Source: Fodinibius sediminis (GTDB lineage: Bacteria; Bacteroidota; Rhodothermia; Balneolales; Balneolaceae). Taken from it: a stretch of DNA of 64,000 bases. This document shows positions 43,389 to 52,601 of the stretch, piece after piece. Positions within the stretch are counted from its first letter, which is position 1. Every line of letters begins with the position of its first letter. Made by a program: the position numbers and the translations under genes. The DNA is taken from contig NZ_FXTH01000017.1 in NCBI RefSeq assembly GCF_900182555.1, positions 1 to 64,000 on the forward strand. Direction: 5' to 3'. The notes beneath the pieces were generated by a model, which was not told where the DNA came from, did no database searches, and saw nothing but the letters and a program-made list of their open reading frames with translations.

Positions 43389-44798
43389 ATGACAAACGTC
43401 GTGAAAAAAATCGGGATTCTCATACTAATTGCAGCAGCCAGTACAACCCTTCTTCATGCCCAGGACACGGGTAAAGAGCTTTACAAGACCTACTGTGCAG
43501 GATGCCACGGAGCCCAGCTGGAGGGCAACTCCGCAGCTGCTCTTATCAAGTCGGAATGGAAATACGGGCGAAGCCGCGGGGCCATGATACAAAATGTCAC
43601 CTATGGCATCCCGGACACCGAAATGAGTGCTTTTGGCAATGTCCTTGAAGAGAAGGACGTTGAGGCGGTCGTGGATTATATCATCAGCGTGCAGGATACG
43701 CCTCCCTCGGAAGATCGTCCGATTCCCTCCCAGGTGGAGACCGACCTGTATACGCTTCAGATAGAAAAGATGGCTGAAGGTGAAATAGAAACCCCTTGGG
43801 GCATCACCTTCATTGATGAGCACCATGCCCTGTTCACCGAGCGAAAAGGGACAATTCGACAGCTGGTGAACGGGAAACTCGACCCGCAGCCGATCAAGGG
43901 AGTGCCCCCTACGCAGGAACTCAGAACGGGCGGCTATATGGATATCGCCGTGGATCCCCACTATGAGGATAACGGCTGGGTTTACCTTGCCTTCAGTTAT
44001 ACTCCATACGATATGGAAGATGACAATGCCCGGGCGATGACCAAAATTGTTCGCGGCCGGATCCAGGAACACCAGTGGACAGACGAGCAGACGCTTTTTG
44101 AGGTCCCCGACTCGCTGCTGGTGCGGCGGGGCAACCGGTGGGGATCCCGATTCCTCTTTGACGACAAGGGGTATCTTTATTTTTCTATCGGGGACATGGC
44201 ACGCGGTGAGGCATCCCAGGACATAGGTCAGGCCCCCGGCAAGGTCTACCGCATCCACCGGGACGGCACTGTTCCACCGGACAATCCCTATGCCCGTCAG
44301 CCGGGAGCGCTGGGAGCAATCTTCTCCATTGGCAACCGGAATGTGCAGGGCATTGACCAACATCCGGAGACCGGTGATATCTGGGCGACCGAGCATGGCC
44401 CGATGGGGGGAGATGAACTCAATATCCTGAAAAAGGGAGCCAATTACGGATGGCCGACGATCACCTATGGTGTTGATTACGATGGGACCGTGGTCTCCGA
44501 TAAAACTCACCAGCCAGGTATGGAACAGCCTGTCGTGCAATGGACCCCTTCCATCGCCGTATGCCCCGCCAAGTTCAGCGACAGCCCCCTCTTCCCCGAA
44601 TGGGAACACAACCTGCTGGTAGGCGCCCTGAAATTTGAAGAACTCCGGCGGCTGGTCATCCAGAATAATGACGTGGTTGATCAGGAAATCATCCTTAAAG
44701 ACTACGGCCGCGTCCGCGACATAGAACACAGCCCGAACGGGGTACTGTACGTTCTCTTAAACAACCCGGACATGATATTGCGCATCACGCCAAAGTAA
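43389..44798 (+). CDS. Cytochrome c-fused PQQ-type sugar dehydrogenase
   Basis: This 469-residue secreted protein starts with a signal peptide (IGILILIAAASTTLLHAQ), then a c-type haem domain with YCAGCHGAQLEG (CxxCH) and a distal Met near TEMSAFG. It continues into a six-bladed soluble glucose dehydrogenase domain (ETPWGITFIDEHHALFTERK, GGYMDIAVDPHYEDNGWVYL, GNRNVQGIDQHPETGDIWAT, then EHGPMGGDELN). It should oxidise aldose sugars in the periplasm and pass electrons directly to its own haem, then to the respiratory chain. The fused haem removes the need for a separate acceptor. Confidence 0.9.
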   Translation: MTNVVKKIGILILIAAASTTLLHAQDTGKELYKTYCAGCHGAQLEGNSAAALIKSEWKYGRSRGAMIQNVTYGIPDTEMSAFGNVLEEKDVEAVVDYIISVQDTPPSEDRPIPSQVETDLYTLQIEKMAEGEIETPWGITFIDEHHALFTERKGTIRQLVNGKLDPQPIKGVPPTQELRTGGYMDIAVDPHYEDNGWVYLAFSYTPYDMEDDNARAMTKIVRGRIQEHQWTDEQTLFEVPDSLLVRRGNRWGSRFLFDDKGYLYFSIGDMARGEASQDIGQAPGKVYRIHRDGTVPPDNPYARQPGALGAIFSIGNRNVQGIDQHPETGDIWATEHGPMGGDELNILKKGANYGWPTITYGVDYDGTVVSDKTHQPGMEQPVVQWTPSIAVCPAKFSDSPLFPEWEHNLLVGALKFEELRRLVIQNNDVVDQEIILKDYGRVRDIEHSPNGVLYVLLNNPDMILRITPK

Positions 44799-45034
44799 TT
44801 AATTCCCTGAGTAGATTACATACAGCCATTTGTTACCTGGTTTTGAAGAAGGGACACACAAAACAGGAAACCATAGCCTGACAGGAACATTCAATCTTCC
44901 CCGGCGAAACATTTTGTCTGGGAGCCGGTTATTAATGGGGTACTGGAATAGTCATTTATTCCTGCTTTTTGTTGTTTTGCCTGGCTTTTTGGCCCGCGGA
45001 ACAACCATCTGCAACTGCACATGAGACCATTGCC

Positions 45035-45949
45035 ATGAGTCACCTTCACAACATTTTTATTGTTGGAGCGGCCAAATCGGGTACCACGGCCCTGTACTAT
45101 CTACTCAATCAGCACCCTGCCGTATGTACGCCTGCAGTGAAAGAGCCTAATTACTTCAGTAATATTGACAATTCCTCGGACCCGGTAAAGCCGGGCAAGG
45201 GCCCGGGTGACGACAGCACCGTCTGGACAGCATCCCTCAGGGATTACCGCCGTTTGTACCGGCCGGAAGCAACCCACACACACCAGGTTGACGCCTCTGT
45301 ATCCTACTTGTACAGCTCAACAGCTGCCTCCCACATTGCCGACTACAATCCGGAAAGTCAAATTATCATCGTTCTTAGAAATCCAGTGGAGCGGGCTTTT
45401 TCACACTATAAGCACCTGCTGCGCGACGGGCGTGAACGGGCATCCTTTGCAGAGGCCATCAAGCGAGAGCAGAGCCGGATCCAGAAGGGCTGGGAGTTTT
45501 CCTGGCATCTGCAGCATATGGGCTACTACAGTCAACAGCTTCAGCGCTATTTCAACCATTTCCGCCGTGACCAGATTCACATATACCTGTTTGAGGATAT
45601 CAAGGAGAATATCGAATCCGTTGTTAACGAACTCACCGCCCGGCTGGGCCTGGAGGCTTTCAATTACGATTTTACCCAACAGGAACGCAATGCTTCCGGG
45701 CTGGCCCGCAGCTGGTTGCTCTCCCGCTTTGTGAACTGGATACTGGGATACAAGGCCACCATCAATAAAATCATCCCCCCGATGGTGAGCCACCGTGCAC
45801 TGCAATGGTTCCGGGCCGTCAATGTGCGCAAAAGTGATCTCACCATCCCCGATAAGCTCAGGCGGGAGCTTATCGAGCAGTTTGCTGATGACACTGAGCA
45901 GACAGCACAGCTTATCGGCCGCAACCTGGACACCTGGCGGAGAGCCTGA
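45035..45949 (+). CDS. Sulfotransferase
   Basis: This 304-residue protein has the PAPS-binding loop NIFIVGAAKSGTTALYYLLN (5' phosphosulfate motif) and IIIVLRNPVERAFSHYKHLL (3' phosphate motif), both hallmarks of the sulfotransferase fold. It would transfer sulfate from PAPS to a carbohydrate or small molecule. The start at 45035 (MSHLHNIF) is used rather than the upstream frame. It is followed eight bases later by a glycosyltransferase, so the two likely modify one extracellular glycan. Confidence 0.88.
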   Translation: MSHLHNIFIVGAAKSGTTALYYLLNQHPAVCTPAVKEPNYFSNIDNSSDPVKPGKGPGDDSTVWTASLRDYRRLYRPEATHTHQVDASVSYLYSSTAASHIADYNPESQIIIVLRNPVERAFSHYKHLLRDGRERASFAEAIKREQSRIQKGWEFSWHLQHMGYYSQQLQRYFNHFRRDQIHIYLFEDIKENIESVVNELTARLGLEAFNYDFTQQERNASGLARSWLLSRFVNWILGYKATINKIIPPMVSHRALQWFRAVNVRKSDLTIPDKLRRELIEQFADDTEQTAQLIGRNLDTWRRA

Positions 45950-45957
45950 GGATTAGC

Positions 45958-47007
45958 ATGGGAGAACTATTAATAAACGGGCATTTTCTGAATCAAAAAC
46001 TAACAGGCGTGCAGCGCTATGCGCGAGAAGTACTCAGAGGCTTTGACCGGGCGGGATATGCCTACCGGGTGCTGGAACCTGAAGACTACTGGTCATCCAA
46101 TAAAATCAGCCGTAACCTCTGGCAGCAGCTGGTCCTGCCCCGGGAAATGGGGGATCGGGATGTGCTGTGGTCACCCGCCAACAGCGGTCCCATCGGTGCC
46201 CGCAACCATTACATAACCCTGCATGACATTGCCGTCTTCCCCCATCCGGAATGGTTTTCTTCTTCCTATGCGACCTGGAAAAGGATACTGATTCCCAGGA
46301 TTGCCAGACGCGCCAGAGGTATTCTTACGGTTTCTGAATTCTCCAAGAGTATCATCTGTGCCCACCTGGATGTAGCCCCGCACAGCGTCAAGGTTGTATA
46401 TAACGGGGTTGATACCGATCGCTTCACCCCTGCCCCGGAAAGCGCTATCCAGCGGGTTCGCAACAAGTATAATCTCCACAGCAACTATCTGCTGACCCTC
46501 GGGTCGCTTGATCCAAGGAAAAATTTTGGACGGACCATTCAAGCCTGGAAGCGGTGCAAAGACCAAGAGGGACTCGAGAATTTCGTATTGGCTGTTGCCG
46601 GGGGAAGCAATGCCAATTTCAGTCGCCTTGATTTGGATTTTACTGATGATGAAACCCGGTTGCTCGGCTATGTGGCCGAAGAGGACTTACCGGCTCTATA
46701 CTCAGGCGCCTATGCTTTTCTGTTGCCTTCCCTTTTCGAGGGATTCGGACTGCCAGTCATTGAGTCCATGGCCTGTGGAACCCCCGTGATCACCTCCAAT
46801 ACCACAGCGCTTGACGAAGTATCGGGAGATGCTGCCCTGAAAGTAAACCCTTCTGATACTCAGGCCATACGAGAGGGTATTATGACCTTGGTCAACAGCC
46901 CGAACCTGCGGATCCGGCTTACCGAGCTTGGACGAGAAAGGGCCCGCCATTTTACCTGGGACAAGGCAGCCCACAGCATTTATCAGTATCTCTGGGAGGC
47001 CGACTGA
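45958..47007 (+). CDS. GT4-family glycosyltransferase
   Basis: This 349-residue GT-B enzyme has an N-terminal acceptor domain (INGHFLNQKLTGVQRYAREV, VYNGVDTDRFTPAPE at the hinge) and a C-terminal GT4 nucleotide-sugar domain (YLLTLGSLDPRKNFGRTIQA, FLLPSLFEGFGLPVIESMAC and GTPVITSN). EGFGLPVIE holds the E-x7-E type sugar-nucleotide ligands. It probably uses a GDP- or UDP-sugar to extend a surface polysaccharide. Co-transcribed with the sulfotransferase. Confidence 0.92.
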   Translation: MGELLINGHFLNQKLTGVQRYAREVLRGFDRAGYAYRVLEPEDYWSSNKISRNLWQQLVLPREMGDRDVLWSPANSGPIGARNHYITLHDIAVFPHPEWFSSSYATWKRILIPRIARRARGILTVSEFSKSIICAHLDVAPHSVKVVYNGVDTDRFTPAPESAIQRVRNKYNLHSNYLLTLGSLDPRKNFGRTIQAWKRCKDQEGLENFVLAVAGGSNANFSRLDLDFTDDETRLLGYVAEEDLPALYSGAYAFLLPSLFEGFGLPVIESMACGTPVITSNTTALDEVSGDAALKVNPSDTQAIREGIMTLVNSPNLRIRLTELGRERARHFTWDKAAHSIYQYLWEAD

Positions 47008-47264
47008 TTCATCCGCTCGCTCCCGGTGGCATAGCGGCTGACTCATATCAGTCCGCTTATTTTCTGCAAAACTTTTTTCTTGTGGCTTTACTTGTGCATG
47101 CCATGCTTGCCAGACAGCCTGCTTATTTGACATCAAATAATTCACAATTGAAGGGGGGCTTTACATTTTATTAAAAAAAGGCGCTGGTATTTCTATGAGA
47201 TTGAGCTTATACTGGATCTAATAAATTCCGTAGGATCCTTTCAAAAATATTTTCTATAAAACAC

Positions 47265-47960
47265 GTGATACGCCAATACCTTAAAGCCTTATGCAGCCCC
47301 CGATTCTTCGCTGTCATGGTTCTTCTGATCGGCACCGCAGCCTGCAAAAGCTCGGAACAGGCATCAACCCAGGAACCTTCAGACACCAACTCAGAGCTGG
47401 AATCTCTTTACTGGGAGCGGATCAAAAATGCCCGAATGTCTTTTACCGAGGCCGATGTTAACTTTATGATAGGCATGATAGCCCATCACGCCCAGGCTTT
47501 GGTTATGTCTCGCCTTGCCCCTGAAAACAATGCCCGTCCCTCCGTACAGCGGCTGGCAGCCCGCATCATTAATGCCCAGAAAGATGAAATTGTTTCCATG
47601 CAGCAGTGGCTGCGCGACCGGGATCAGCCCGTGCCCGAAATTGAGATTGACGGGCTCGACCTGATGATTGAAATCAACGGGAAGCCCTACACTAAATACC
47701 GGAAAATGAGGGGCGTGCTTTCACAGGAACAGCTGCAGGAGCTGGATGAGGCCCAGGGATCGGAGTTTGACCGCCTTTTCCTCAAATACATGATCGAGCA
47801 TCACTCCGGAGCTGTATACATGGTTGAAAACCTTTTTGCCACTGACGGTGCTGCCCAGGACAACGAAGCATTTAAGCTCGCTTCTGATATCCAGGTAGAC
47901 CAGCGAACGGAGATCGACAGAATGACCCTGATGCTTGAACGGCTGACCAAATCAGGTTAG
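47265..47960 (+). CDS. DUF305 lipoprotein
   Basis: This 231-residue protein has a lipoprotein signal ending VLLIGTAACKSSEQ and then the DUF305 pattern: DVNFMIGMIAHHAQALVMSR and FLKYMIEHHSGAVYMVENLF, plus the acidic DEIVSMQQWLRDRDQ. The paired HH motifs on adjacent helices may bind metal. DUF305 proteins are secreted and are often encoded beside an LVIVD-repeat protein, as here (59 bases downstream). It starts with GTG at 47265. Confidence 0.85.
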   Translation: MIRQYLKALCSPRFFAVMVLLIGTAACKSSEQASTQEPSDTNSELESLYWERIKNARMSFTEADVNFMIGMIAHHAQALVMSRLAPENNARPSVQRLAARIINAQKDEIVSMQQWLRDRDQPVPEIEIDGLDLMIEINGKPYTKYRKMRGVLSQEQLQELDEAQGSEFDRLFLKYMIEHHSGAVYMVENLFATDGAAQDNEAFKLASDIQVDQRTEIDRMTLMLERLTKSG

Positions 47961-48019
47961 GCGATCTTTAACGGCATTTTCTTCAACATAAACATTGACT
48001 TAAAATTCAGAACCTACCC

Positions 48020-50074
48020 ATGAATGACAATTACAAACACCACCTGCTAACGACCGGATCTTGTCGGACCGGCAGATCCCTTTTCTGGATTATCGGCATG
48101 GTAGTACTTTTGACTACCTACTCCTGTGCTTCTTCATCTGTGATGGAATCTTCACCCAGTGGAGACACAAGCTCGGAGATCAAACCGCTGACTGAGGTGG
48201 AACCTCCAAGCCCGGATCCCCGGGTGGGACTGAAGGCCGGCCTGTTTGATGCAGAAGATGCGATCTGGAACCTGGACATGCTTTCACAGACAACACCCCC
48301 CGAAGATTTTGTAGGGGTAACCAACTCTGACCTTGCCTTCAAGGATAATTATGCCATCCAGGGTAACTACAATGGGTTTATGGTCTGGGATATCTCGAAC
48401 CCTAGCGCTCCCGAACTGGTGGTCGACTTTGTCTGTCCCGCCTCACAAAGTGATGTATCCGTATATGGTGACCTGCTGTTTGTCTCCGGCGAGGGACTCG
48501 GCGGTCGACTGGACTGCGGCACCCAGGGCGTAGATCAAACCGTGAGCGAAAAGCGCCTCCGGGGAATCCGTATTTTCGATATCTCTGATATTAAAAATCC
48601 GGAATATATATCAAACGTCCAGACGTGCCGTGGTTCGCATACCCACTCCGTACTGGCTGACCCCAGGGATGAGGAAAATGTCTATGTCTACGTTTCAGGT
48701 TCTGCTCCGGTACGCCCGGAAGAGGAACTCCCGGGCTGCTCCAGTGCGCTTCCGGAGGAGGATCCCAATTCAGCCCTGTTTCGCATCGAGGTAATCAAAG
48801 TGCCCCTGGCTCATCCGGAGGATGCCGCTATTGTAAACTCTCCACGCATCTTTGAAAACCTGGAAGCCGCTCCATCACACGGCATGTCGCCCGAGGATCT
48901 GGCGGAAATAGAACAGGCAAAGAAAGAGGGCGCCTATGTTGCCGAAATATGGGGACAGCAGCGTATCCTTCCCTCCAGAATTGTGTCCTCCCTGCTTCAG
49001 GAAATTGTCGATGAACGCGGAGGCAGCGGGGAGCCAACGGCTGCCGACAGCGCCGCTCTCCGCAAACAGCTCCCGCAGATTGTTGAGGAGCGATGGGGCG
49101 ATCGCGGCGACGATCCGCTGCAGGATCGGGGGCCCAACCAGTGTCACGATATCACACTCTATCCTGAGATTGGACTGGCCGGCGGCGCCTGCGAAGGCTA
49201 TGGACTTCTGCTGAATATTGAAGATCCTGCCAATCCAAAACGTGTCGATGCCGTAGCCGATTCCAATTTTGCCTACTGGCATTCCGCCACCTTCAACAAC
49301 GAAGGCGACAAGGTACTTTTTACCGACGAATGGGGCGGTGGAGGGCAGCCCAAATGCCGTGAAAATGATCCTATGGAATGGGGAGCAAATGCTATTTTCA
49401 CCATCGACGACGATGACCAGATGAACTTCCAAACCTACTACAAAATGCCCGCCCCACAGACGGCCCAGGAGAACTGCGTGGCCCACAACGGATCCCTGAT
49501 CCCTGTTCCTGACCGGGACATCATGGTCCAGTCGTGGTATCAGGGCGGGATCTCCATTTTTGACTGGACCGACCCCAAGAATCCGGTTGAAATTGCCTTC
49601 CATGATCGTGGACCTGTTGATTCCACCCGCATGCAAATGGGGGGAAGCTGGTCGGTCTACTGGTACAATGGCGTGATCGTAAATTCAGAAATCGCCCGCG
49701 GTCTCGATATTTTCAAGCTGAAACCCAGTCCTTATCTGACTGAAAATGAGATTGCTGCCGCTGAGACGGTCACATTTGAACAGCTGAATGCCCAGGGACA
49801 ACCCAAATACGACTGGCCCACGACATTCGTACTCGCCAAGGCGTATCTTGACCAGCTGGAAAGAGGGAATAGCCTGGCGGAAGAAACCATTGCTGCAAGC
49901 CGGCAAAGCATTGCTGATGCCGAGCAGGCATCGGGTGATCGACAGCGCACGATCCTCCGTTCACTCGCTGGTGAGTTGGAGAACCAGGCGGATAAATCCA
50001 GCGATCCGGAAAAAGTTGCAAAACTTGTAACTACGCTGGAAGAGCTGGCCGCCGAAGCGCTGGCAGCCCGTTAA
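48020..50074 (+). CDS. LVIVD-repeat lipoprotein
   Basis: This 684-residue protein begins with a lipoprotein-like signal (SLFWIIGMVVLLTTYSCASS) and contains repeated beta-propeller blades of the LVIVD type: YNGFMVWDISNPSAPELVVD, LRGIRIFDISDIKNPEYISN, YGLLLNIEDPANPKRVDAVA and GGISIFDWTDPKNPVEIAFH. A C-terminal helical segment (FEQLNAQGQPKYDWPTTFVL ... LEELAAEALAAR) follows. It should be a surface or periplasmic adhesion or enzyme scaffold. It forms an operon with the DUF305 gene just upstream; function unknown. Confidence 0.85.
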   Translation: MNDNYKHHLLTTGSCRTGRSLFWIIGMVVLLTTYSCASSSVMESSPSGDTSSEIKPLTEVEPPSPDPRVGLKAGLFDAEDAIWNLDMLSQTTPPEDFVGVTNSDLAFKDNYAIQGNYNGFMVWDISNPSAPELVVDFVCPASQSDVSVYGDLLFVSGEGLGGRLDCGTQGVDQTVSEKRLRGIRIFDISDIKNPEYISNVQTCRGSHTHSVLADPRDEENVYVYVSGSAPVRPEEELPGCSSALPEEDPNSALFRIEVIKVPLAHPEDAAIVNSPRIFENLEAAPSHGMSPEDLAEIEQAKKEGAYVAEIWGQQRILPSRIVSSLLQEIVDERGGSGEPTAADSAALRKQLPQIVEERWGDRGDDPLQDRGPNQCHDITLYPEIGLAGGACEGYGLLLNIEDPANPKRVDAVADSNFAYWHSATFNNEGDKVLFTDEWGGGGQPKCRENDPMEWGANAIFTIDDDDQMNFQTYYKMPAPQTAQENCVAHNGSLIPVPDRDIMVQSWYQGGISIFDWTDPKNPVEIAFHDRGPVDSTRMQMGGSWSVYWYNGVIVNSEIARGLDIFKLKPSPYLTENEIAAAETVTFEQLNAQGQPKYDWPTTFVLAKAYLDQLERGNSLAEETIAASRQSIADAEQASGDRQRTILRSLAGELENQADKSSDPEKVAKLVTTLEELAAEALAAR

Positions 50075-50104
50075 CAGATAGATCATCGCACGTAGCTTAT
50101 TTCG

Positions 50105-50149
50105 AGTCTCCATCAGACCGGTTGTTTCTGGTCTGGTGGAGACTTTTTT
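50105..50149 (+). terminator. Intrinsic terminator of the DUF305/LVIVD operon
   Basis: AGTCTCCATCAGACC (50105-50119) and GGTCTGGTGGAGACT (50130-50144) form a 15-pair stem with one G-T pair and a ten-base loop, followed by a T-run. It lies 31 bases after the LVIVD gene. Confidence 0.9.
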
Positions 50150-50417
50150 CTTTTATACTCCCGACAATGGCTGCCTTCCCTCCCCCTCAGCTTGCATTAT
50201 ATCCCAAACAGTGACTCTGCATTTCATTTTGAGTAAAACCGCAAATTGCACTGCATCCCTCCTCCTGTAATTACATGGCTGGCAACCCGGATGAGAACAT
50301 GCACCGAAGCATGAAGGTATTTCCCTCTGCAGCAATTCAAAAAAACTGCCCCCCAGTTCTTGGGTTAATGTACCAAACATCGCTATCTTTCCGGGCTCAA
50401 TCCAATAATTATCCGGT

Positions 50418-51422
50418 ATGGATCCCATAACTCACGGCCTCATTGGTGCCTCAGCGGCACAATCTTCCACCATAAAGGAAAAACTGCGTCCGGCAGCCCT
50501 CATTGGATGTACCAGTGCCCTGCTTCCCGACCTGGATGTTCTCATCAGCAGTTCTTCTGATCCTCTGCTGAAGCTGGAATACCATCGCCAGTTCACCCAT
50601 GCTTTTCTGTTTATTCCCCTGGGGGCCCTGATAGCCGCAGGAGTGCTGTGGTGGTTCTTCAGGGACAGGCTCAGCTTCAAGGAAACCTATCTTTTCAGCC
50701 TTTTGGGCTATGCCACTGCCGGACTTGCCGATGCTTTTACCAGCTATGGCGTACAACTGCTCTGGCCCTTCAACACCGGGCGCTTTGCATGGAATATCAT
50801 TTCGGTCTTTGATCCGCTTTTTTCGCTTGGACTGGTCCTGGCCACAGGATTAGCTATTTATCATAAAAAAAAGACCTGGGTATGGCTGGGGCTTGCCTGG
50901 ATGGGGCTTTACCTGCTTTTTGGCCTCTTCCAGCGAGAACGATCCCGGACCGCCGCCCTGGAGCTGGCCCGTGAGCGGGGGCACCACATTCAACAGCTTA
51001 TTGTAAAGCCAACCATTGCCAATCAGCTCCTTTGGAGTATCCGCTATGTCAGTGGCGACCGCCTCTACGCCGACGGGCTACGCCTGTCACCTTTTGCCAA
51101 ACCGAACGTATATGAAGGAGCGTCCATCGAACTTCTGCCCTATCACAAGAAATATGCTAACCTCGAGGGAACGACCGTCTTTCGGGATATCCAACGCTTT
51201 GCCACCCTTTCCGGCAACATCCTTGTTGCCCATCCGGATCACAGTAACGTAATCGGTGACGGGCGCTATTCCATGCTTCCAACATCAGTACGTCCCCTCT
51301 GGGGTATCGAGGTTAATACCAGGAGTCCCGGCCAGCCTGTGGATTTCAGAACTTTTCGCAATGCTGATGCGAAGGTCCGGCGTACTTTTCTCAACATGCT
51401 TATGGGAAGAGAAACTCCCTAG
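50418..51422 (+). CDS. Membrane-bound metal-dependent hydrolase (YdjM/DUF457-like)
   Basis: This 334-residue protein starts MDPITHGLIGASAAQSSTIK and has SALLPDLDVLISSSSDPLLK, EYHRQFTHAFLFIPLGALIA and GLADAFTSYGVQLLWPF. The HG, DLD, HRQFTH and D..TSYG positions are the metal ligands of the YdjM/DUF457 family, and four to five transmembrane helices follow. A long soluble C-terminal half is unusual for the family. The natural substrate is unknown; E. coli YdjM is SOS-regulated. Single gene. Confidence 0.88.
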   Translation: MDPITHGLIGASAAQSSTIKEKLRPAALIGCTSALLPDLDVLISSSSDPLLKLEYHRQFTHAFLFIPLGALIAAGVLWWFFRDRLSFKETYLFSLLGYATAGLADAFTSYGVQLLWPFNTGRFAWNIISVFDPLFSLGLVLATGLAIYHKKKTWVWLGLAWMGLYLLFGLFQRERSRTAALELARERGHHIQQLIVKPTIANQLLWSIRYVSGDRLYADGLRLSPFAKPNVYEGASIELLPYHKKYANLEGTTVFRDIQRFATLSGNILVAHPDHSNVIGDGRYSMLPTSVRPLWGIEVNTRSPGQPVDFRTFRNADAKVRRTFLNMLMGRETP

Positions 51423-51462
51423 ATCCCGACGCCTGCTGCACCACGAAATGCAGATGCCTAAC

Positions 51463-52545
51463 CTATTTCTCAGCCTCAGCGAGCCAGGTCAGCGTATCAA
51501 CGCCATCCGGTTTCCATGAAATCGGCGGTTGCTGGGCATTAGATAAGAGCTCTTTTTTTTGCTCCATCCCGGCAAGCCGGACCCCGGGGTGGGTTACAAA
51601 AAGACTTTGTAACTGCGGTCCATACTGATCCGCTATTTCCCTGGCTGTTGTCCCATCACCCTGGAGCCAGTAACAGGTGAAATCCTGGTCAAACTCCAAG
51701 CCTCCCTCCTGCAGTAAAAAGTACTTCAGCCACAGCTGGGAACGCTCAATACCCCTGTTGTAGGCATATTGATACCTGAGCTTTGGCCGGGGGCACTGAT
51801 GCTGGGGATTGTCAAGCCAGAAGTCTTTGATATAATTTCTGAGCTCATCTTTGAGCTCGTCCAGTGAAAAGGGGGAGACCACTATAGCTACCGAACGGCA
51901 TCCCTTGCCACCGTAGCGAAAGATACTTTCCACCAGGGCCTGCATGTCAGCGGCCCTTTTCCTGTCGAGATAAGCTAAAGAAAAGTGGGCCGTACGAATC
52001 AAAAACCGGACATCCCCGGCGGCCAGCTGGTACTGCCCAATGGCTTTTTTGACGTCCGGGACCGACGATTCCGATCCTGCAAACACAATGGCATCATGCG
52101 GCATGCCCTCGAAATCATCCAGACGGTGCGTCCACTGGACATCCCGGTCGGTCCAAAGCCGGGTCTTTTTCACTTCATTTAAAAAGGTGGGCAGCAGGTA
52201 GGGATCCTTGCGTGATATTTTCCCTGTATAGCGGGCGCCGCTGAGCAGGGTGGCCAATGCATCCTGGAAACCCACCAATGGGAGGTTGCCCGCATGCAGG
52301 CACAGCACATTTTGCCCAGTAGCATCCTGATCATCCCGCATCCCCGACTGATCGATCCATTCGTGCAAAGCCTTTCTGCTAATACTACTTTTAAGTGTGC
52401 CGACGGCGTGCTTCACATCCTCAAAGCTAAAATACCCCTCTCTCGCCGTCCGGTCGATGGCATCCATGAGGTAGTCATTGTCGCTGCGAAGCCAGTGGTT
52501 TAAAACTTCGATTAAGGTATCTATGCGCTCCCGGATGTGGCCCAT
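51463..52545 (-). CDS. luxC: LuxC-like acyl-CoA/acyl-protein reductase
   Basis: This 360-residue protein belongs to the LuxC fatty-acid reductase family: LCLHAGNLPLVGFQDALATL (NADPH-domain start), DFEGMPHDAIVFAGSESSVP, RFLIRTAHFSLAYLDRKRAA and FRYGGKGCRSVAIVVSP, whose Cys is the expected acyl carrier. LuxC reduces a fatty acyl group, delivered by LuxE, to the aldehyde. It is the second gene of a two-gene operon with LuxE (56 bases apart). No luciferase (luxAB) genes are present, so the aldehyde must serve another purpose. Confidence 0.9.
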   Translation of the reverse strand: MGHIRERIDTLIEVLNHWLRSDNDYLMDAIDRTAREGYFSFEDVKHAVGTLKSSISRKALHEWIDQSGMRDDQDATGQNVLCLHAGNLPLVGFQDALATLLSGARYTGKISRKDPYLLPTFLNEVKKTRLWTDRDVQWTHRLDDFEGMPHDAIVFAGSESSVPDVKKAIGQYQLAAGDVRFLIRTAHFSLAYLDRKRAADMQALVESIFRYGGKGCRSVAIVVSPFSLDELKDELRNYIKDFWLDNPQHQCPRPKLRYQYAYNRGIERSQLWLKYFLLQEGGLEFDQDFTCYWLQGDGTTAREIADQYGPQLQSLFVTHPGVRLAGMEQKKELLSNAQQPPISWKPDGVDTLTWLAEAEK

Positions 52546-52601
52546 AACTTAACGTTCTCCTTTAACTGTTATAATTCTCTGCTGCTGATACTGCACTGAA
52601 T

